DNA of 64,000 bases, from contig JALCRP010000008.1 of the NCBI GenBank assembly GCA_022652735.1, positions 33,652 through 97,651 of the forward strand, given 5' to 3'. This DNA comes from Faecalibacterium sp. (GTDB lineage: Bacteria > Bacillota > Clostridia > Oscillospirales > Ruminococcaceae). Positions 1-8,848 of the stretch are shown here, one piece after another (the stretch's first letter is position 1; every line of letters starts with the position of its first letter). A program made the translations under genes and the position numbers. Under the pieces are notes generated by a model that worked only from the letters and a program-made list of their open reading frames with translations, searched no databases and was not told the origin of the DNA.

Positions 1-2
1 GC

Positions 3-614
3 ATTTGGCCTTGCCAAGGCGGGGAAGGGCACTTCTTGGCGCGGCTGCAAAAGGCCGGCACGGCGCGCATTTTGCCGCCGAAGGGCAGCCGAACGGCAGA
101 AGAAAACGCATGGCTTGCCGCCCTTTGCGGCACAAAAAAAGAGCTGCGACGCCCCGAAAAACGCCGCCCGGAAAAGCGCGGCAAGGGCGCGCCGGAAACG
201 GCCGGCGCGGCGGCTGTGCTGGCCGCATGGCAGGCGTTTGCGGCCGAAAGTTTCCCTGCGCTGCAAGCAATGCCCGCGGCAGTACGCGGCGAAAACGTGC
301 TGCTGCCCCCGGCGTTTGCGCCGGTAGGGCTGCATATCTTGCGCGCAGGCGTATTGGCCGGCAGCGTACAAAAGGGGCGCTTTGTGCCGGCACATCATCT
401 GTTTACCGCGTTTGGCGCGGGCTGCCCAAACCAAGAAAGCCTGACGCGGGACGACCCGCGTACCACGGCGTATTTACACGGTGAGGAAATTGCGGCCCAA
501 ACCGCGCAAAACGGATGGTGCTGTGTCAGTGTAGACGGATACCCGCTGGGTGGCGGCAAGGTTTCGGGCGGGCGCGTCAAAAACCACTACCCGAAAGCCC
601 TGCGCCTGCTGTAA
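3..614 (+). CDS. RsmF/NOL1-NOP2-Sun type rRNA m5C methyltransferase, C-terminal part
   Basis: The gene is cut by the left edge of the window, so only its last ~203 residues are seen and the catalytic SAM domain is missing. The visible frame is open from base 3. It begins with IWPCQGGEGHFLARL, the WP..GEGHF..L segment found between the methyltransferase core and the C-terminal RNA-binding part of RsmF-like proteins. It ends with a PUA-like segment containing DGYPLGGGKVSGGRVKNHYP, which is typical of the end of this family. Such enzymes methylate a cytosine C5 in 16S rRNA using SAM. The basic linker (RRPEKRRPEKRGKG) is consistent with RNA binding. Which cytosine is modified cannot be told from the fragment. 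The stop lies about 200 bases before yebC. Confidence 0.8.
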   Translation: MWPCQGGEGHFLARLQKAGTARILPPKGSRTAEENAWLAALCGTKKELRRPEKRRPEKRGKGAPETAGAAAVLAAWQAFAAESFPALQAMPAAVRGENVLLPPAFAPVGLHILRAGVLAGSVQKGRFVPAHHLFTAFGAGCPNQESLTRDDPRTTAYLHGEEIAAQTAQNGWCCVSVDGYPLGGGKVSGGRVKNHYPKALRLL

Positions 615-731
615 GCCATGCGGAAAACTGCGGGGCACAGCGGCTTGGCGCCGCAAAAGCCCACTGCGGCGAAAACTTTCCGCGGAAAAGCCGCCGCATG
701 GCGCAAATCCACGAAAACGGGCGCTGCGGCC

Positions 732-760
732 TTGAACATCCTATAAAGATGTGCTAAACT
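732..760 (+). promoter_or_regulatory. Candidate sigma-A promoter of yebC
   Basis: TTGAAC and TAAACT are separated by 17 bases, placing a start about 45 bases before the yebC ATG. Each box has two mismatches to consensus. Confidence 0.5.
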
Positions 761-814
761 TAGTAAGTTAGTGATTCTGCGCCATTTTCGGCGCTTTACG
801 GGAGGAACCATTCC

Positions 815-1552
815 ATGTCTGGACATAGTAAATGGAACAACATTAAGCGCAAGAAGGAAAAAACCGACGGCGCCCGTGCCAAGGTATTTACCAAGGTCGG
901 CCGCGAAATCGGCGTTTCCGTACGGGAGGGCGGGCCTGACCCAAACTCTAACGGCAAACTGCGCGATCTCATCGCCAAGGCTAAGAGCATGAATGTGCCG
1001 AACGATAACATTCAGCGCATCATCAAAAAGGCCGAGGGCGGCGACAAAGAAGAGTATGAGGCTATTACGTATGAAGGCTACGGCCCGGGCGGCATCGCCG
1101 TCATGGTCGAGACGCTGACGGATAACCGCAACCGCACGGCGGCGGATCTGCGCCATTTCTTTGATAAGCACGGCGGCAATCTGGGCGCAATGGGCTGCGT
1201 GGCTTTTCTGTTCAACCAGAAAGGCGTGATCGACATCGACCTCGAGGGCAAAGATGCCGATCAGGCGATGATGGACGCACTCGATGCCGGCGCAGAGGAT
1301 TTCGATGCGGGCGAAGAGGCTGCCGAGATCATCACCGACCCGGCGAATTTCTCGGAGGTGCGGCAGGCGATGGAGGACAAGGGCTACAGCTTTTTGTCCG
1401 CCGATGTGGCGATGGTGCCGGTAACGACGACCACCGTCGACGATCCTGACACGCTGGTGAAGCTGGGCAAGCTGCTGGATGCGCTTGAGGACGATGACGA
1501 CGTGCAAAACGTCTGGACGAGCCTCGAAAACGAGGAAGACCTCGACCGTTAA
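815..1552 (+). CDS. yebC: YebC/PmpR family DNA-binding regulator or translation factor
   Basis: The 245-residue product is full length for the family and opens with the signature MSGHSKWNNIKRKK. The next ~70 residues form the helical N-terminal domain (KVGREIGVSVREGGPDPN, NDNIQRIIKKAEG). They are followed by GYGPGG and the two alpha/beta domains (MVETLTDNRNRTAADLRHFF, GCVAFLF). Members are cytoplasmic. They were described first as transcriptional regulators and more recently as factors that help ribosomes at difficult peptide sequences, so the role is left open. The start is supported by GGGAGGAAC a few bases upstream. The gene is followed by its own terminator and appears monocistronic. Confidence 0.95.
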   Translation: MSGHSKWNNIKRKKEKTDGARAKVFTKVGREIGVSVREGGPDPNSNGKLRDLIAKAKSMNVPNDNIQRIIKKAEGGDKEEYEAITYEGYGPGGIAVMVETLTDNRNRTAADLRHFFDKHGGNLGAMGCVAFLFNQKGVIDIDLEGKDADQAMMDALDAGAEDFDAGEEAAEIITDPANFSEVRQAMEDKGYSFLSADVAMVPVTTTTVDDPDTLVKLGKLLDALEDDDDVQNVWTSLENEEDLDR

Positions 1553-1587
1553 GCTGTTTGCCAATCGGTAAAAAACAGAATATGCAG

Positions 1588-1636
1588 GGCCGCTTTCGGG
1601 GCACAGAGGTGCTTTGGAAAGCGGCCTTGTTTTTTT
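1588..1636 (+). terminator. Intrinsic terminator of yebC
   Basis: A perfect 10-base stem (GGCCGCTTTC at 1588-1597 with GAAAGCGGCC at 1617-1626) is followed by TTGTTTTTTT. Confidence 0.9.
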
Positions 1637-1701
1637 GTGGCAGCCCGCCGGGACGGCCCGCGCGAAGGCGGCGGGGCCAAAACCGCGCATCACGGGTGCG
1701 C

Positions 1702-1719
1702 CTTAAGGAAATCTTAAGG
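1702..1719 (+). promoter_or_regulatory. Direct-repeat box, possible response-regulator site
   Basis: CTTAAGG occurs twice (1702-1708 and 1713-1719), 11 bases apart start to start. One helical turn is the usual spacing of OmpR-family half-sites. The repeat lies about 75 bases before the response regulator gene, at the expected -35 position of a TATGTT (1734-1739). Autoregulation is an inference from placement. Confidence 0.45.
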
Positions 1720-1791
1720 GGTTTGCCCCTGTTATGTTAAAACAAGAACTGGTAAAATAAGGCCGTAAAGCGAAAAAGCGGGAGTGAGGAT

Positions 1792-2490
1792 ATGGAATCT
1801 ATCTTAATCTGCGACGATAATGCGGACATTGTGGAAGCACTGAAAATCTACCTCGGAACGGCGGGCTATACGCTGTATACGGCGGATGACGGCGCGGAAG
1901 CGATCGCTGCCGTGGAACAGCACGACATCCATCTGATTTTGATGGACATCATGATGCCCAAAATGGACGGGCTGACGGCGACGGCCAAACTGCGCGAAAA
2001 AGGCAACATCCCGATTATTTTGCTGACAGCCAAAAGCGAGGAAAGCGACATGGTGCTGGGGCTTGGCGTCGGGGCGGACGATTACATCACAAAGCCGTTT
2101 CGCCCTGTGGAACTGCTGGCGCGCGTAAAAGCCGTACTGCGGCGCTATACGGCGCTGGGCGGCGCGGCAAAAGCGCCGGGCACACTGGCCGTCAACGGGA
2201 TCGTGCTGGACGATGGCTCAAAAACGGTGCAGCTTGACGGCGAGGCCGTCAGCCTGACGCCGCTGGAATACAAACTTCTGAAATTTTTGATGGAAAGCCC
2301 GGGCCAGGTTTTTTCGGGCAAAGCGCTGTATCGTGCCGTTTGGGGCGAAGCCCCGCTTTCCGGCGAGGGGGCCGTCGCAGTACATATCCGGCATTTGCGC
2401 GAAAAATTGGAAATTGATCCAGCCCATCCGCGCCGCATCAAAGTGGTATGGGGGCAGGGCTATAAGCTTGAAAAGGAGGGCGTATTATGA
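1792..2490 (+). CDS. OmpR/PhoB-family response regulator (VanR-like)
   Basis: The 232-residue product has an N-terminal receiver domain with the acidic pair in ICDDN and the phospho-acceptor Asp at about residue 52 (LILMDIMMPKMDG). The conserved Thr/Ser and Lys follow (LLTAKSE; DDYITKPF). From about residue 140 there is a winged-helix DNA-binding domain (SLTPLEYKLLKFLMESPGQVF ... VAVHIRHLREKLE ... VWGQGYKLE). It is cytoplasmic and phosphorylated by the kinase encoded immediately downstream, whose ATG overlaps this stop codon. The target is not evident from the neighbours: unlike the two later modules, no transporter is attached, so it may act at a distance. Confidence 0.92.
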   Translation: MESILICDDNADIVEALKIYLGTAGYTLYTADDGAEAIAAVEQHDIHLILMDIMMPKMDGLTATAKLREKGNIPIILLTAKSEESDMVLGLGVGADDYITKPFRPVELLARVKAVLRRYTALGGAAKAPGTLAVNGIVLDDGSKTVQLDGEAVSLTPLEYKLLKFLMESPGQVFSGKALYRAVWGEAPLSGEGAVAVHIRHLREKLEIDPAHPRRIKVVWGQGYKLEKEGVL

Positions 2491-4514
2491 ACAGCCGTTG
2501 GGGGCGTTTTACCCGCAGCACAAAAGGCAAGGCCGTTGGCTGGCTTGGCGGGATACTGGCGTGTTTTTTCGGCGCGCTTTGCTGCGCGGTTATTCTCGGC
2601 GCGATGGATATGGGGTGCTATGATGCGGGCGTTACGAGCTATTATGATACCTATGGCTGCAGCCGCGTTGTTCGCGGCTATGCTTGTGATGCATGGGATT
2701 GGTACGCCGGCCGCGACGGAAAAGGCGCCCAGTACGTGCTTAGCGACGATTTCACTTTCTTGCTCAAAGACGGAAAAACCGGAAACAAGCTCTACTCAAA
2801 CGTGGACGATACAAAAGCACACTTTATCGGACGGCTCTGTATTTTTCAAGATCAGCAGGGCGAACGGATAAATTACGTCTGGGTGGGCCCGCAGGAAGAT
2901 ACGACATACCTTGCTGACAGTACCGCCACAACGAGCACCCGGGAAACGGTCATGGATTGCTACCTGCCTGATTTCGATCAAGTGCAGGAAAAAGCGCTTC
3001 TGACGCGGATTTCGCTGTTTGATTTTGTGTTTGCCGCGCGTTACGCCGCGATTGCGGGCGTTGCATTTTGCGCCGTGTTGGGGATCTTCTCTGCGGTGGT
3101 GTTGCTTTGCGGCGCAGGCCGCAGGCTTGGCGATGACGAAGTGCACCTTTGCTGGTATGATCGTATCCCGATGGAGCTTTCCGCTTTGGGCACGGCGGGC
3201 CTGATGCTGACGCCGGCGATTTTGGGATATGGGCTGCCGCGCCTGCTGTATGCCTTGGGCGGCGGTTACAGCGAAACAGGGCTGACCGTATTGGGCGCAA
3301 TATTTGGCGCATCGGCGATTTCACTGCTGGCGACAGGGCTTGTATTGTGCTTTGGCGCATGGCTACTGAGCTTTGCGCGTTGGGCGAAAACCGGGCATGC
3401 ATTCCAAAATTTTGTGTGTGTCCGGCTTCTAAAAGGGGTCGTCCATGCGTTGACCTACAGCTTTGGCGCGCTGCCGCTTGTGAAAAAAACGGCGGCCGCC
3501 GTAGGGGCGGTCGCGCTCGGAAACTTAGTAGCCTACTTTCTCTTCGCCATGCTGGGCAGTGTATATAGATGGGGCGCAGCGGGGACGCAGTTCCTTTTCC
3601 TGTTCGGCATCGCCGCGTGGGCGGCGGTATGGTACCTGTGCCTGCGCATTGCCCGTAACCTGCAAACGCTGCGGCAGGCCACCCAGCGCATCGCCGCCGG
3701 CGATTATGCTACCCCTGTCGATGCGCGGGAGCTGCTGCCCGTATTTTACGAGGACGCCGATTGCCTTTCGCATATTGGTGCAGGCATGAACGATGCCGTG
3801 GCGACGCGCATCAAAAGCGAACGCCTGAAAGCCGAGCTTATCACCAATGTTTCGCATGATCTCAAAACCCCGCTGACAAGCATTATCAACTACACCGACC
3901 TGCTGCTGCGGGAGCCTCTGCCCGAAAAGGCCGCTGAGTATGCCGCGGTGCTTGCGCGCCAAGGCGAAAAGCTGAAAAAACTGACGGAAGATTTGATTGA
4001 CGCCAGCAAGGCTTCAAGCGGGGCGATGCCCTGCCACAAAGCGAAAGGCAGCCTTTCTGAGCTATGCGAGCAGGCGCTGGGCGAGTATGAGGAAAAACTG
4101 AAAAACGCAAAACTTGAGGCGGTGCTTTCGCTGCCGGAAAACGGCCTGGATGCCATTTTTGACGGCCGCCTGACATGGCGTGTACTGGATAACCTTTTAA
4201 GCAATGCCTGCAAATATGCAATGCCCGGCACACGTTTGTATCTGACAGGGGAGCGGCGCGGCAAAGCCGCTGTACTCTCTGTGAAAAACATTTCCGCTAC
4301 GCCGCTGAATATTTCGCCCGACGAGCTGATGGAGCGCTTTGTGCGCGGTGATCGCTCCCGCACGATGGAAGGCAGCGGGCTGGGGCTTTCCATCGCGCGC
4401 AGCCTGACGGAGCTGCAGGGCGGCACATTTACGCTGACGGTTGATGGCGACTTGTTTAAGGCAGAACTGTCTTTTCCGGAAGATACAGCGCCTACCGCCG
4501 CCCCAATGCAGTAA
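2487..4514 (+). CDS. Membrane sensor histidine kinase with a multi-helix N-terminal region
   Basis: The 675-residue partner kinase starts at an ATG overlapping the regulator stop (ATGA), so translation is probably coupled. A first membrane helix (about residues 17-40) is followed by a ~140-residue extracytoplasmic segment. At least five more hydrophobic helices (about 185-210, 230-255, 265-295, 335-358, 368-388) lead into a short HAMP-like linker. The HisKA phosphorylation site is NVSHDLKTPLTS (His about 457). The ATPase domain shows LLSNACKYA (N box), a variant G1 region and GSGLGLSIARSL (G2). The layout resembles kinases of the VanS/BaeS class with an unusually large membrane domain. The signal it senses is unknown. 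Confidence 0.88.
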   Translation: MNSRWGRFTRSTKGKAVGWLGGILACFFGALCCAVILGAMDMGCYDAGVTSYYDTYGCSRVVRGYACDAWDWYAGRDGKGAQYVLSDDFTFLLKDGKTGNKLYSNVDDTKAHFIGRLCIFQDQQGERINYVWVGPQEDTTYLADSTATTSTRETVMDCYLPDFDQVQEKALLTRISLFDFVFAARYAAIAGVAFCAVLGIFSAVVLLCGAGRRLGDDEVHLCWYDRIPMELSALGTAGLMLTPAILGYGLPRLLYALGGGYSETGLTVLGAIFGASAISLLATGLVLCFGAWLLSFARWAKTGHAFQNFVCVRLLKGVVHALTYSFGALPLVKKTAAAVGAVALGNLVAYFLFAMLGSVYRWGAAGTQFLFLFGIAAWAAVWYLCLRIARNLQTLRQATQRIAAGDYATPVDARELLPVFYEDADCLSHIGAGMNDAVATRIKSERLKAELITNVSHDLKTPLTSIINYTDLLLREPLPEKAAEYAAVLARQGEKLKKLTEDLIDASKASSGAMPCHKAKGSLSELCEQALGEYEEKLKNAKLEAVLSLPENGLDAIFDGRLTWRVLDNLLSNACKYAMPGTRLYLTGERRGKAAVLSVKNISATPLNISPDELMERFVRGDRSRTMEGSGLGLSIARSLTELQGGTFTLTVDGDLFKAELSFPEDTAPTAAPMQ

Positions 4515-4560
4515 CAGGAAATTTTATAGCGCACGGTGCGCCAGTATATCCGATATAGAA

Positions 4561-4606
4561 AAAGCGCCTTTCGCGGCAGAAATCCCGCGGAAAGCGCTTT
4601 CTTTAT
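4561..4606. terminator. Bidirectional terminator between convergent genes
   Basis: A 16-base imperfect stem (4561-4576 with 4585-4600) contains AAAGCGC/GCGCTTT and CGCGG/CCGCG and has an A-rich left and T-rich right flank. It lies between the kinase (+) and the XpaC-like gene (-). Confidence 0.8.
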
Positions 4607-4652
4607 CGGTACAAAGAATGTGGCAAAGTTTCGATGCCGCTTTATAGGCAGA

Positions 4653-6044
4653 TCAGGTCTCGCTGCCTTTTTTAGGGGAGGCCTCGCCGGGAAGATCCAG
4701 TGCAGGGCTGCCCATCGCGGTGTTGAAATCGGTGTCGGTCAGGCCGTCCATGCTCATCATGCTCTGCAAAGCGGCCACATCGCCGGAAACATCCAGCGCA
4801 TCATTTTGAAACAGCTTATCCAGCTGCGCCTCAAATGCCTTGACGAGCAAATCCATCGCGTGTTCGATACTGGCTTTGGTATCGGAAATGTTCTGCCCCT
4901 GCATGCCCTGCTGATCGAGCGTTGCATAGGTGTTCAGCAGCTTCAGGGCCGTGGGCAGGTAGTAATCCATAAATTTGTTGAGCTGCGGCTTCTTGGCAGG
5001 GTCCTTTTCGGCGAGATCGAAGATACGGGCCGAAAGCGTTTCGAGCTGCGAAATCTTTTCCGACATTTCTTCGCCGGGGATGCGGTCGTTGGCCTCATGC
5101 AGCTGGCGCAGAATCGCCTGATACTTGTTTTCGTCTTTCAGCGCCGTGGTGGCGGGCTTTGCCTCTTTTGCGGGGGCGGCCTGCGGGGGCGCTCCACGCA
5201 CAACGAGCGTTTGTGTCGCCATATCAATATAAGAATACGGCCCAAACAAGCCGTGCTGGATGGCATCCTGTACGAGCTGTGACGTTTTTTTGCTGCCGAA
5301 GCCGCTTGCGGCGGAAAGCTCGCGCAGCGATACCGTATTGCGGGAGCCTACAATGGTTGCCAGCACCTTTTCGCGCCGCTTGCCGCGGCTTACGCGGGCG
5401 GCGGCAAACGCCAGCCCGGCGCCCGCCAAAACCTTCAGCAGGCCCGGCAGCAGGGAATGTAGGATATTGTAAGAGTTCAAAAGCCCGTATCCGAGCAAGC
5501 CAAACCCACTGAGAAGCTCGGGCACACCAACAGAAAAAGCAACTACAGAGGCAACGACCAGCCCGGCGATCGCGAGACGCTGATAGCGGGCGGCCTTCTG
5601 CTGCTCCTGCGTGGGGCCGGCCTGATAGGGGGCGCGGTAGGCGGCCGGGTTCGGCATGCTGCCCGGCTGGGGCGCGCCGGCCTGCGGCACAGGCGGCATG
5701 GTGGCCGGGCCGGAGTTGGCGCGCTGGCGCGCATACTGTGCGGCAGCCGTGTTTTGGGCGGCCGCGTTCGGCGCGGCGGTGCCGGTATAGGCGCGATAGG
5801 AATACGCATTGCTGCCGGTATTATAATTTCCGTAGACATTGCTGTGGCCGTTCAGCTGGTCAGCCCAGTTGGCGCGGCCCTGTTCTTCGTTTTTCTCGGC
5901 CTGCGCATCAATAAGCTTCAAAATCGTCAAAACCAGCCCGATCGGCCACCATACGATATACAGAAACACGATCGTGCCCCAGTTCATATGTGCAAGGGAA
6001 TGATTCGAGTTTCCGTTTGGATTGCTGTTATAGTAGTTGCTCAT
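4653..6044 (-). CDS. XpaC-like protein (5-bromo-4-chloroindolyl phosphate hydrolysis family)
   Basis: The start is the ATG at 6044, preceded by AAGGAG ten bases upstream. The longer open frame has no such site. The 463-residue protein begins with a low-complexity Asn/Ser stretch (MSNYYNSNPNGNSNHS). A membrane helix follows at about 20-40 (TIVFLYIVWWPIGLVLTIL), then a Gly/Ala/Pro-rich linker, and two more hydrophobic segments near 155-220. Next comes a possible winged-helix-like stretch (VSLRELSAASGFGSKKTSQLV). The C-terminal half matches the XpaC family core (FMDYYLPTALKLLNTYATLDQ; AFEAQLDKLFQNDALDVSGD). XpaC-family genes usually sit next to TelA-like tellurite-resistance genes, but none is present here. 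Biochemical role unknown. Confidence 0.78.
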   Translation of the reverse strand: MSNYYNSNPNGNSNHSLAHMNWGTIVFLYIVWWPIGLVLTILKLIDAQAEKNEEQGRANWADQLNGHSNVYGNYNTGSNAYSYRAYTGTAAPNAAAQNTAAAQYARQRANSGPATMPPVPQAGAPQPGSMPNPAAYRAPYQAGPTQEQQKAARYQRLAIAGLVVASVVAFSVGVPELLSGFGLLGYGLLNSYNILHSLLPGLLKVLAGAGLAFAAARVSRGKRREKVLATIVGSRNTVSLRELSAASGFGSKKTSQLVQDAIQHGLFGPYSYIDMATQTLVVRGAPPQAAPAKEAKPATTALKDENKYQAILRQLHEANDRIPGEEMSEKISQLETLSARIFDLAEKDPAKKPQLNKFMDYYLPTALKLLNTYATLDQQGMQGQNISDTKASIEHAMDLLVKAFEAQLDKLFQNDALDVSGDVAALQSMMSMDGLTDTDFNTAMGSPALDLPGEASPKKGSET

Positions 6045-6129
6045 ACCCCAAAATCTCCTTGACGGGTTCGTTCTTTTTATCACGTTATCACGATCGTGCC
6101 GCATAGGCCAAGCGGCCGTCGGCACAGAA

Positions 6130-6170
6130 AAAAGCATCGTATTCCTTTTATAATGGAACACGATGCTTTT
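6130..6170 (-). terminator. Intrinsic terminator of htpG
   Basis: AAAAGCATCGT (6130-6140) pairs with ACGATGCTTTT (6160-6170), and the stem is extended inside by TTCC/GGAA. Read on the minus strand it ends in TTTTTT and lies about 36 bases after the htpG stop. Confidence 0.85.
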
Positions 6171-6205
6171 GTTAAGAGCTTTTTTGGAATCGCGCAATTT
6201 TGCCG

Positions 6206-8134
6206 TTATTTCATCAGGGCACAGACGGCTTGCGTATAGGCGATGGGGTCATCGACGGGCAGGCCCTCGATCAGCTCGGCCTGTGCGTACAAAAGTGTGC
6301 TGTACTGCTTTACCTTTTCGGTATCGCCAAGGGCCTCGGCCGCTTTCAAAACGCTGAACACCGGGTGCTGGGCATTGATCTCGAGTACCTTCTCGCTCTT
6401 GACATCCTGCCCGTTCGGCTGGGCGGAAAGCACCTTTTCCATCTCCATCGAGAGCGGCCCGTCGGCAGAAAGGCAAACTGGGTGATCTTTCAAGCGCGTC
6501 GAAACCTTTACTTCTTTTACCTTGCCCGAAAGTGCTTCTTTCATAGCGTCGAACAACGCCTTGTTTTCGGCGGTTGCGGCCTCGGCAGCCTTCTTTTCCT
6601 CGTCGGATTCAAGGCCCAGATCGCCGCTGTTGATGTTCTTGTATTCGATGCTGGCGTCCTTGCCGTCTTTGTCCTTTGTGGCGTAGGCATGCATGATCTG
6701 CAGGCAGAACTCGTCGACGTCCTCCGTCAAAAGCAGCAGATCATAGCCCTTATCGAGCACAAGCTCGGCGGCGGGCAGCTTGGCCAGACGCTCGGCGGAA
6801 TCGCCGGCGGCATAGTAAATACACTTCTGTCCCTCCGGCATCTTGGCGACGTATTCTTCGAGCGTCACCATCTTTTTCTCTTTGGCCGAGTAGAACAGCA
6901 GCAAATCTTTCAGCAAATCGGCATGCATGCCGTAATCGGCATAGCAGCCAAATTTGATCTGGCGGCCAAAGTTTTTCCAGAATTCCTCATATTTGGCGCG
7001 GTCATTGGAAAGCATCGCATGCAGCTCGTTCTTGATCTTCTTTTCCAAGGCATTGTGAATCAGCTTGAGCTGGTTATCCTTCTGCAGCATTTCGCGCGAG
7101 ATATTCAGGCTCAGATCCTGGCTATCCACGATGCCCTTGACAAAGCTGAAATAATCGGGCAGCAGATCGGCGCATTTCTCCATAATCAACACGCCGGAAG
7201 CATACAGCGCAAGGCCTTTTTCGTATTCCTTCGTGTAAAAATCGAACGGCGGACGCCCCGGGATAAACAGCAGCGCGTTATAGTTGGCGGTGCCCTCGGT
7301 ACGGGATACGATCACACGCGCAGGGTCGGAATAATCGTGAAATTTCGATTTGTAAAATTCGTTGTATTCCTCGTCCTTTACTTCGCTCTTCTGCTTTTTC
7401 CAGATCGGCACCATGCTGTTTAGGGTTTCAAGCTCGGTATAGGTTTCGTATTCGGGCTTATAATCCTCGGGCGCGTCGGCGGGCTTTTCCTTCTGGCGGC
7501 TCTTTTCGCGGTACATCTGGATCGGATAGCGCACATAGTCGCTGTACTTTTTCACGATTGCGACAAGACCGTATTCGTCGGCAAAATTATCGTAATTTTC
7601 GGTATCGGTGTTGGCTTTGATATGCAGGGAGATCTCTGTGCCGACGGTTTCCTTTTCGGCCGGGGTAAGGGTATAGCCTTCAACGCCGCTGCTTTCCCAT
7701 TTCCAAGATTCGTCGCTGCCGTAGGCTTTGCTGATGACCGTGACATGATCGGACACCATGAACGCCGAGTAGAACCCGACGCCGAACTGGCCGATGATGT
7801 CAATGTTGTCATCCTTGTTTTCTTTTTTGAAATCAAGGCTGCCGGAGTGGGCAATCGTGCCAAGGTTCTTTTCCAGCTCCTCTTTGGTCATGCCGATGCC
7901 GTTATCCGAAAGGGTGACGGTGCGGTTTTCTTTGTCCAGCGCCAGCATAATCTTGAAATCATCCTTGCTCATGCCGAGCTTAGTATCCGTCAGGCTCTTG
8001 AAATACAGCTTGTCCAGCGCATCGGATGCATTACTGATGAGCTCGCGCAGGAAAATTTCCTTGTTTGTATAGATGGAATTAATCATCAAATCCATCAGCT
8101 TTTTGCTTTCTGCCTTAAACTGTTTGACTGCCAT
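6206..8134 (-). CDS. htpG: Molecular chaperone HtpG (Hsp90 family)
   Basis: The 642-residue product has the full length of bacterial Hsp90. The N-terminal GHKL ATPase domain contains [21 protein letters not shown] and [11 protein letters not shown]. The middle domain contains the expected NISREMLQ segment, and a C-terminal dimerisation domain follows. It is a cytosolic, ATP-driven chaperone that acts late in protein folding and under heat stress. The gene stands alone, with its own terminator and a perfect CIRCE operator 47 bases before the start, so HrcA control is expected. Bacillus subtilis htpG is not under CIRCE control, so this is a lineage difference in wiring. Confidence 0.97.
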   Translation of the reverse strand: MAVKQFKAESKKLMDLMINSIYTNKEIFLRELISNASDALDKLYFKSLTDTKLGMSKDDFKIMLALDKENRTVTLSDNGIGMTKEELEKNLGTIAHSGSLDFKKENKDDNIDIIGQFGVGFYSAFMVSDHVTVISKAYGSDESWKWESSGVEGYTLTPAEKETVGTEISLHIKANTDTENYDNFADEYGLVAIVKKYSDYVRYPIQMYREKSRQKEKPADAPEDYKPEYETYTELETLNSMVPIWKKQKSEVKDEEYNEFYKSKFHDYSDPARVIVSRTEGTANYNALLFIPGRPPFDFYTKEYEKGLALYASGVLIMEKCADLLPDYFSFVKGIVDSQDLSLNISREMLQKDNQLKLIHNALEKKIKNELHAMLSNDRAKYEEFWKNFGRQIKFGCYADYGMHADLLKDLLLFYSAKEKKMVTLEEYVAKMPEGQKCIYYAAGDSAERLAKLPAAELVLDKGYDLLLLTEDVDEFCLQIMHAYATKDKDGKDASIEYKNINSGDLGLESDEEKKAAEAATAENKALFDAMKEALSGKVKEVKVSTRLKDHPVCLSADGPLSMEMEKVLSAQPNGQDVKSEKVLEINAQHPVFSVLKAAEALGDTEKVKQYSTLLYAQAELIEGLPVDDPIAYTQAVCALMK

Positions 8135-8180
8135 CTTGCAAAACCTCTTTTTCTGCTTTCTATTTTTTAGAGAACTTGTA

Positions 8181-8207
8181 TTAGCACTCGAAATCTTCGA
8201 GTGCTAA
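8181..8207. promoter_or_regulatory. CIRCE element (HrcA operator) upstream of htpG
   Basis: TTAGCACTC-N9-GAGTGCTAA matches the CIRCE consensus at every arm position. It lies 47 bases upstream of the htpG start on the minus strand. The divergent gene at 8349 starts 142 bases away on the other side. Confidence 0.97.
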
Positions 8208-8297
8208 TATACATCGCGCGATCGGAAAAATCAAGCCCTGTCGCCCGGGTTTCATAAAAAGTTCAGAAATGGAATTATTTTCCGTTGAAAACAGCTC

Positions 8298-8325
8298 TTG
8301 CGCCCGGCGAAAACTGCGGTAAAAT
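8298..8325 (+). promoter_or_regulatory. Candidate promoter of the C_GCAxxG_C_C gene
   Basis: TTGCGC and TAAAAT are 16 bases apart and about 24 bases from the start codon. Confidence 0.45.
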
Positions 8326-8348
8326 AGGGAAAAGAGAGGAAATGGAAA

Positions 8349-8837
8349 ATGGGAGAGTTTGGCGAAAAGGCAGAACAATATTTTCACGCGGGCTATAATT
8401 GCAGCCAAAGCGTTGTGGCGGCGTTTGCTCCGGTGCTTGGTATCAGCGAGGCGCTGGCACTCCGCATGTCGGCGGGCTTTGGCGGCGGCGTAGGGCGCAT
8501 GCGGGAGGTTTGCGGCGCGTTTTGCGGCGCGACCACGGTGTTGAGCCTTGCGTATGCCAACCCTGCTGACCCTGCCGATAAATCGCGCATTTACGGGATG
8601 GTGCAGGAGCTGGCGGCGCAGTACCGGGCACAAAACGGCGCCGACAGCATTTTGTGCCGTACGCTGCTGGGCCTTGAAAAGCCGGAAGGCAGCCCGCAGG
8701 CTGCGCCGCGCACGAGCGAATACTATCAAAAGCGCCCCTGCGCGCAGCTGGTGCATCTTGCGGCGGATCTGACAGCGGAATATCTTGCAGCACACCCGGC
8801 TAAGGCGGTAGCGGCCTGCGCCGAGAAAAGGGAATAA
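8349..8837 (+). CDS. C_GCAxxG_C_C family protein (putative redox-active)
   Basis: This small cytoplasmic protein of 162 residues carries the family pattern: a first Cys in AGYNCSQSVVAAF (about residue 18) and the glycine-rich FGGGVGRMREVCGAFCGA (about 45-62). Two further cysteines appear near residues 100 and 125. The family is widespread in anaerobes and the conserved cysteines suggest metal or redox binding, but no reaction has been firmly assigned. The start is supported by AGAGGAAA upstream. The next gene begins 11 bases after its stop, so the two are probably cotranscribed. Confidence 0.85.
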   Translation: MGEFGEKAEQYFHAGYNCSQSVVAAFAPVLGISEALALRMSAGFGGGVGRMREVCGAFCGATTVLSLAYANPADPADKSRIYGMVQELAAQYRAQNGADSILCRTLLGLEKPEGSPQAAPRTSEYYQKRPCAQLVHLAADLTAEYLAAHPAKAVAACAEKRE

Positions 8838-8848
8838 GGATCGTTGAA

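Noticed and set aside
587..1693. 368-codon minus-strand open frame over yebC
   Set aside because: It is the antisense shadow of yebC in GC-rich DNA: the plus strand encodes a full-length conserved protein and the minus product matches nothing.
6200..7423. 407-codon plus-strand open frame opposite htpG
   Set aside because: Shadow of htpG.
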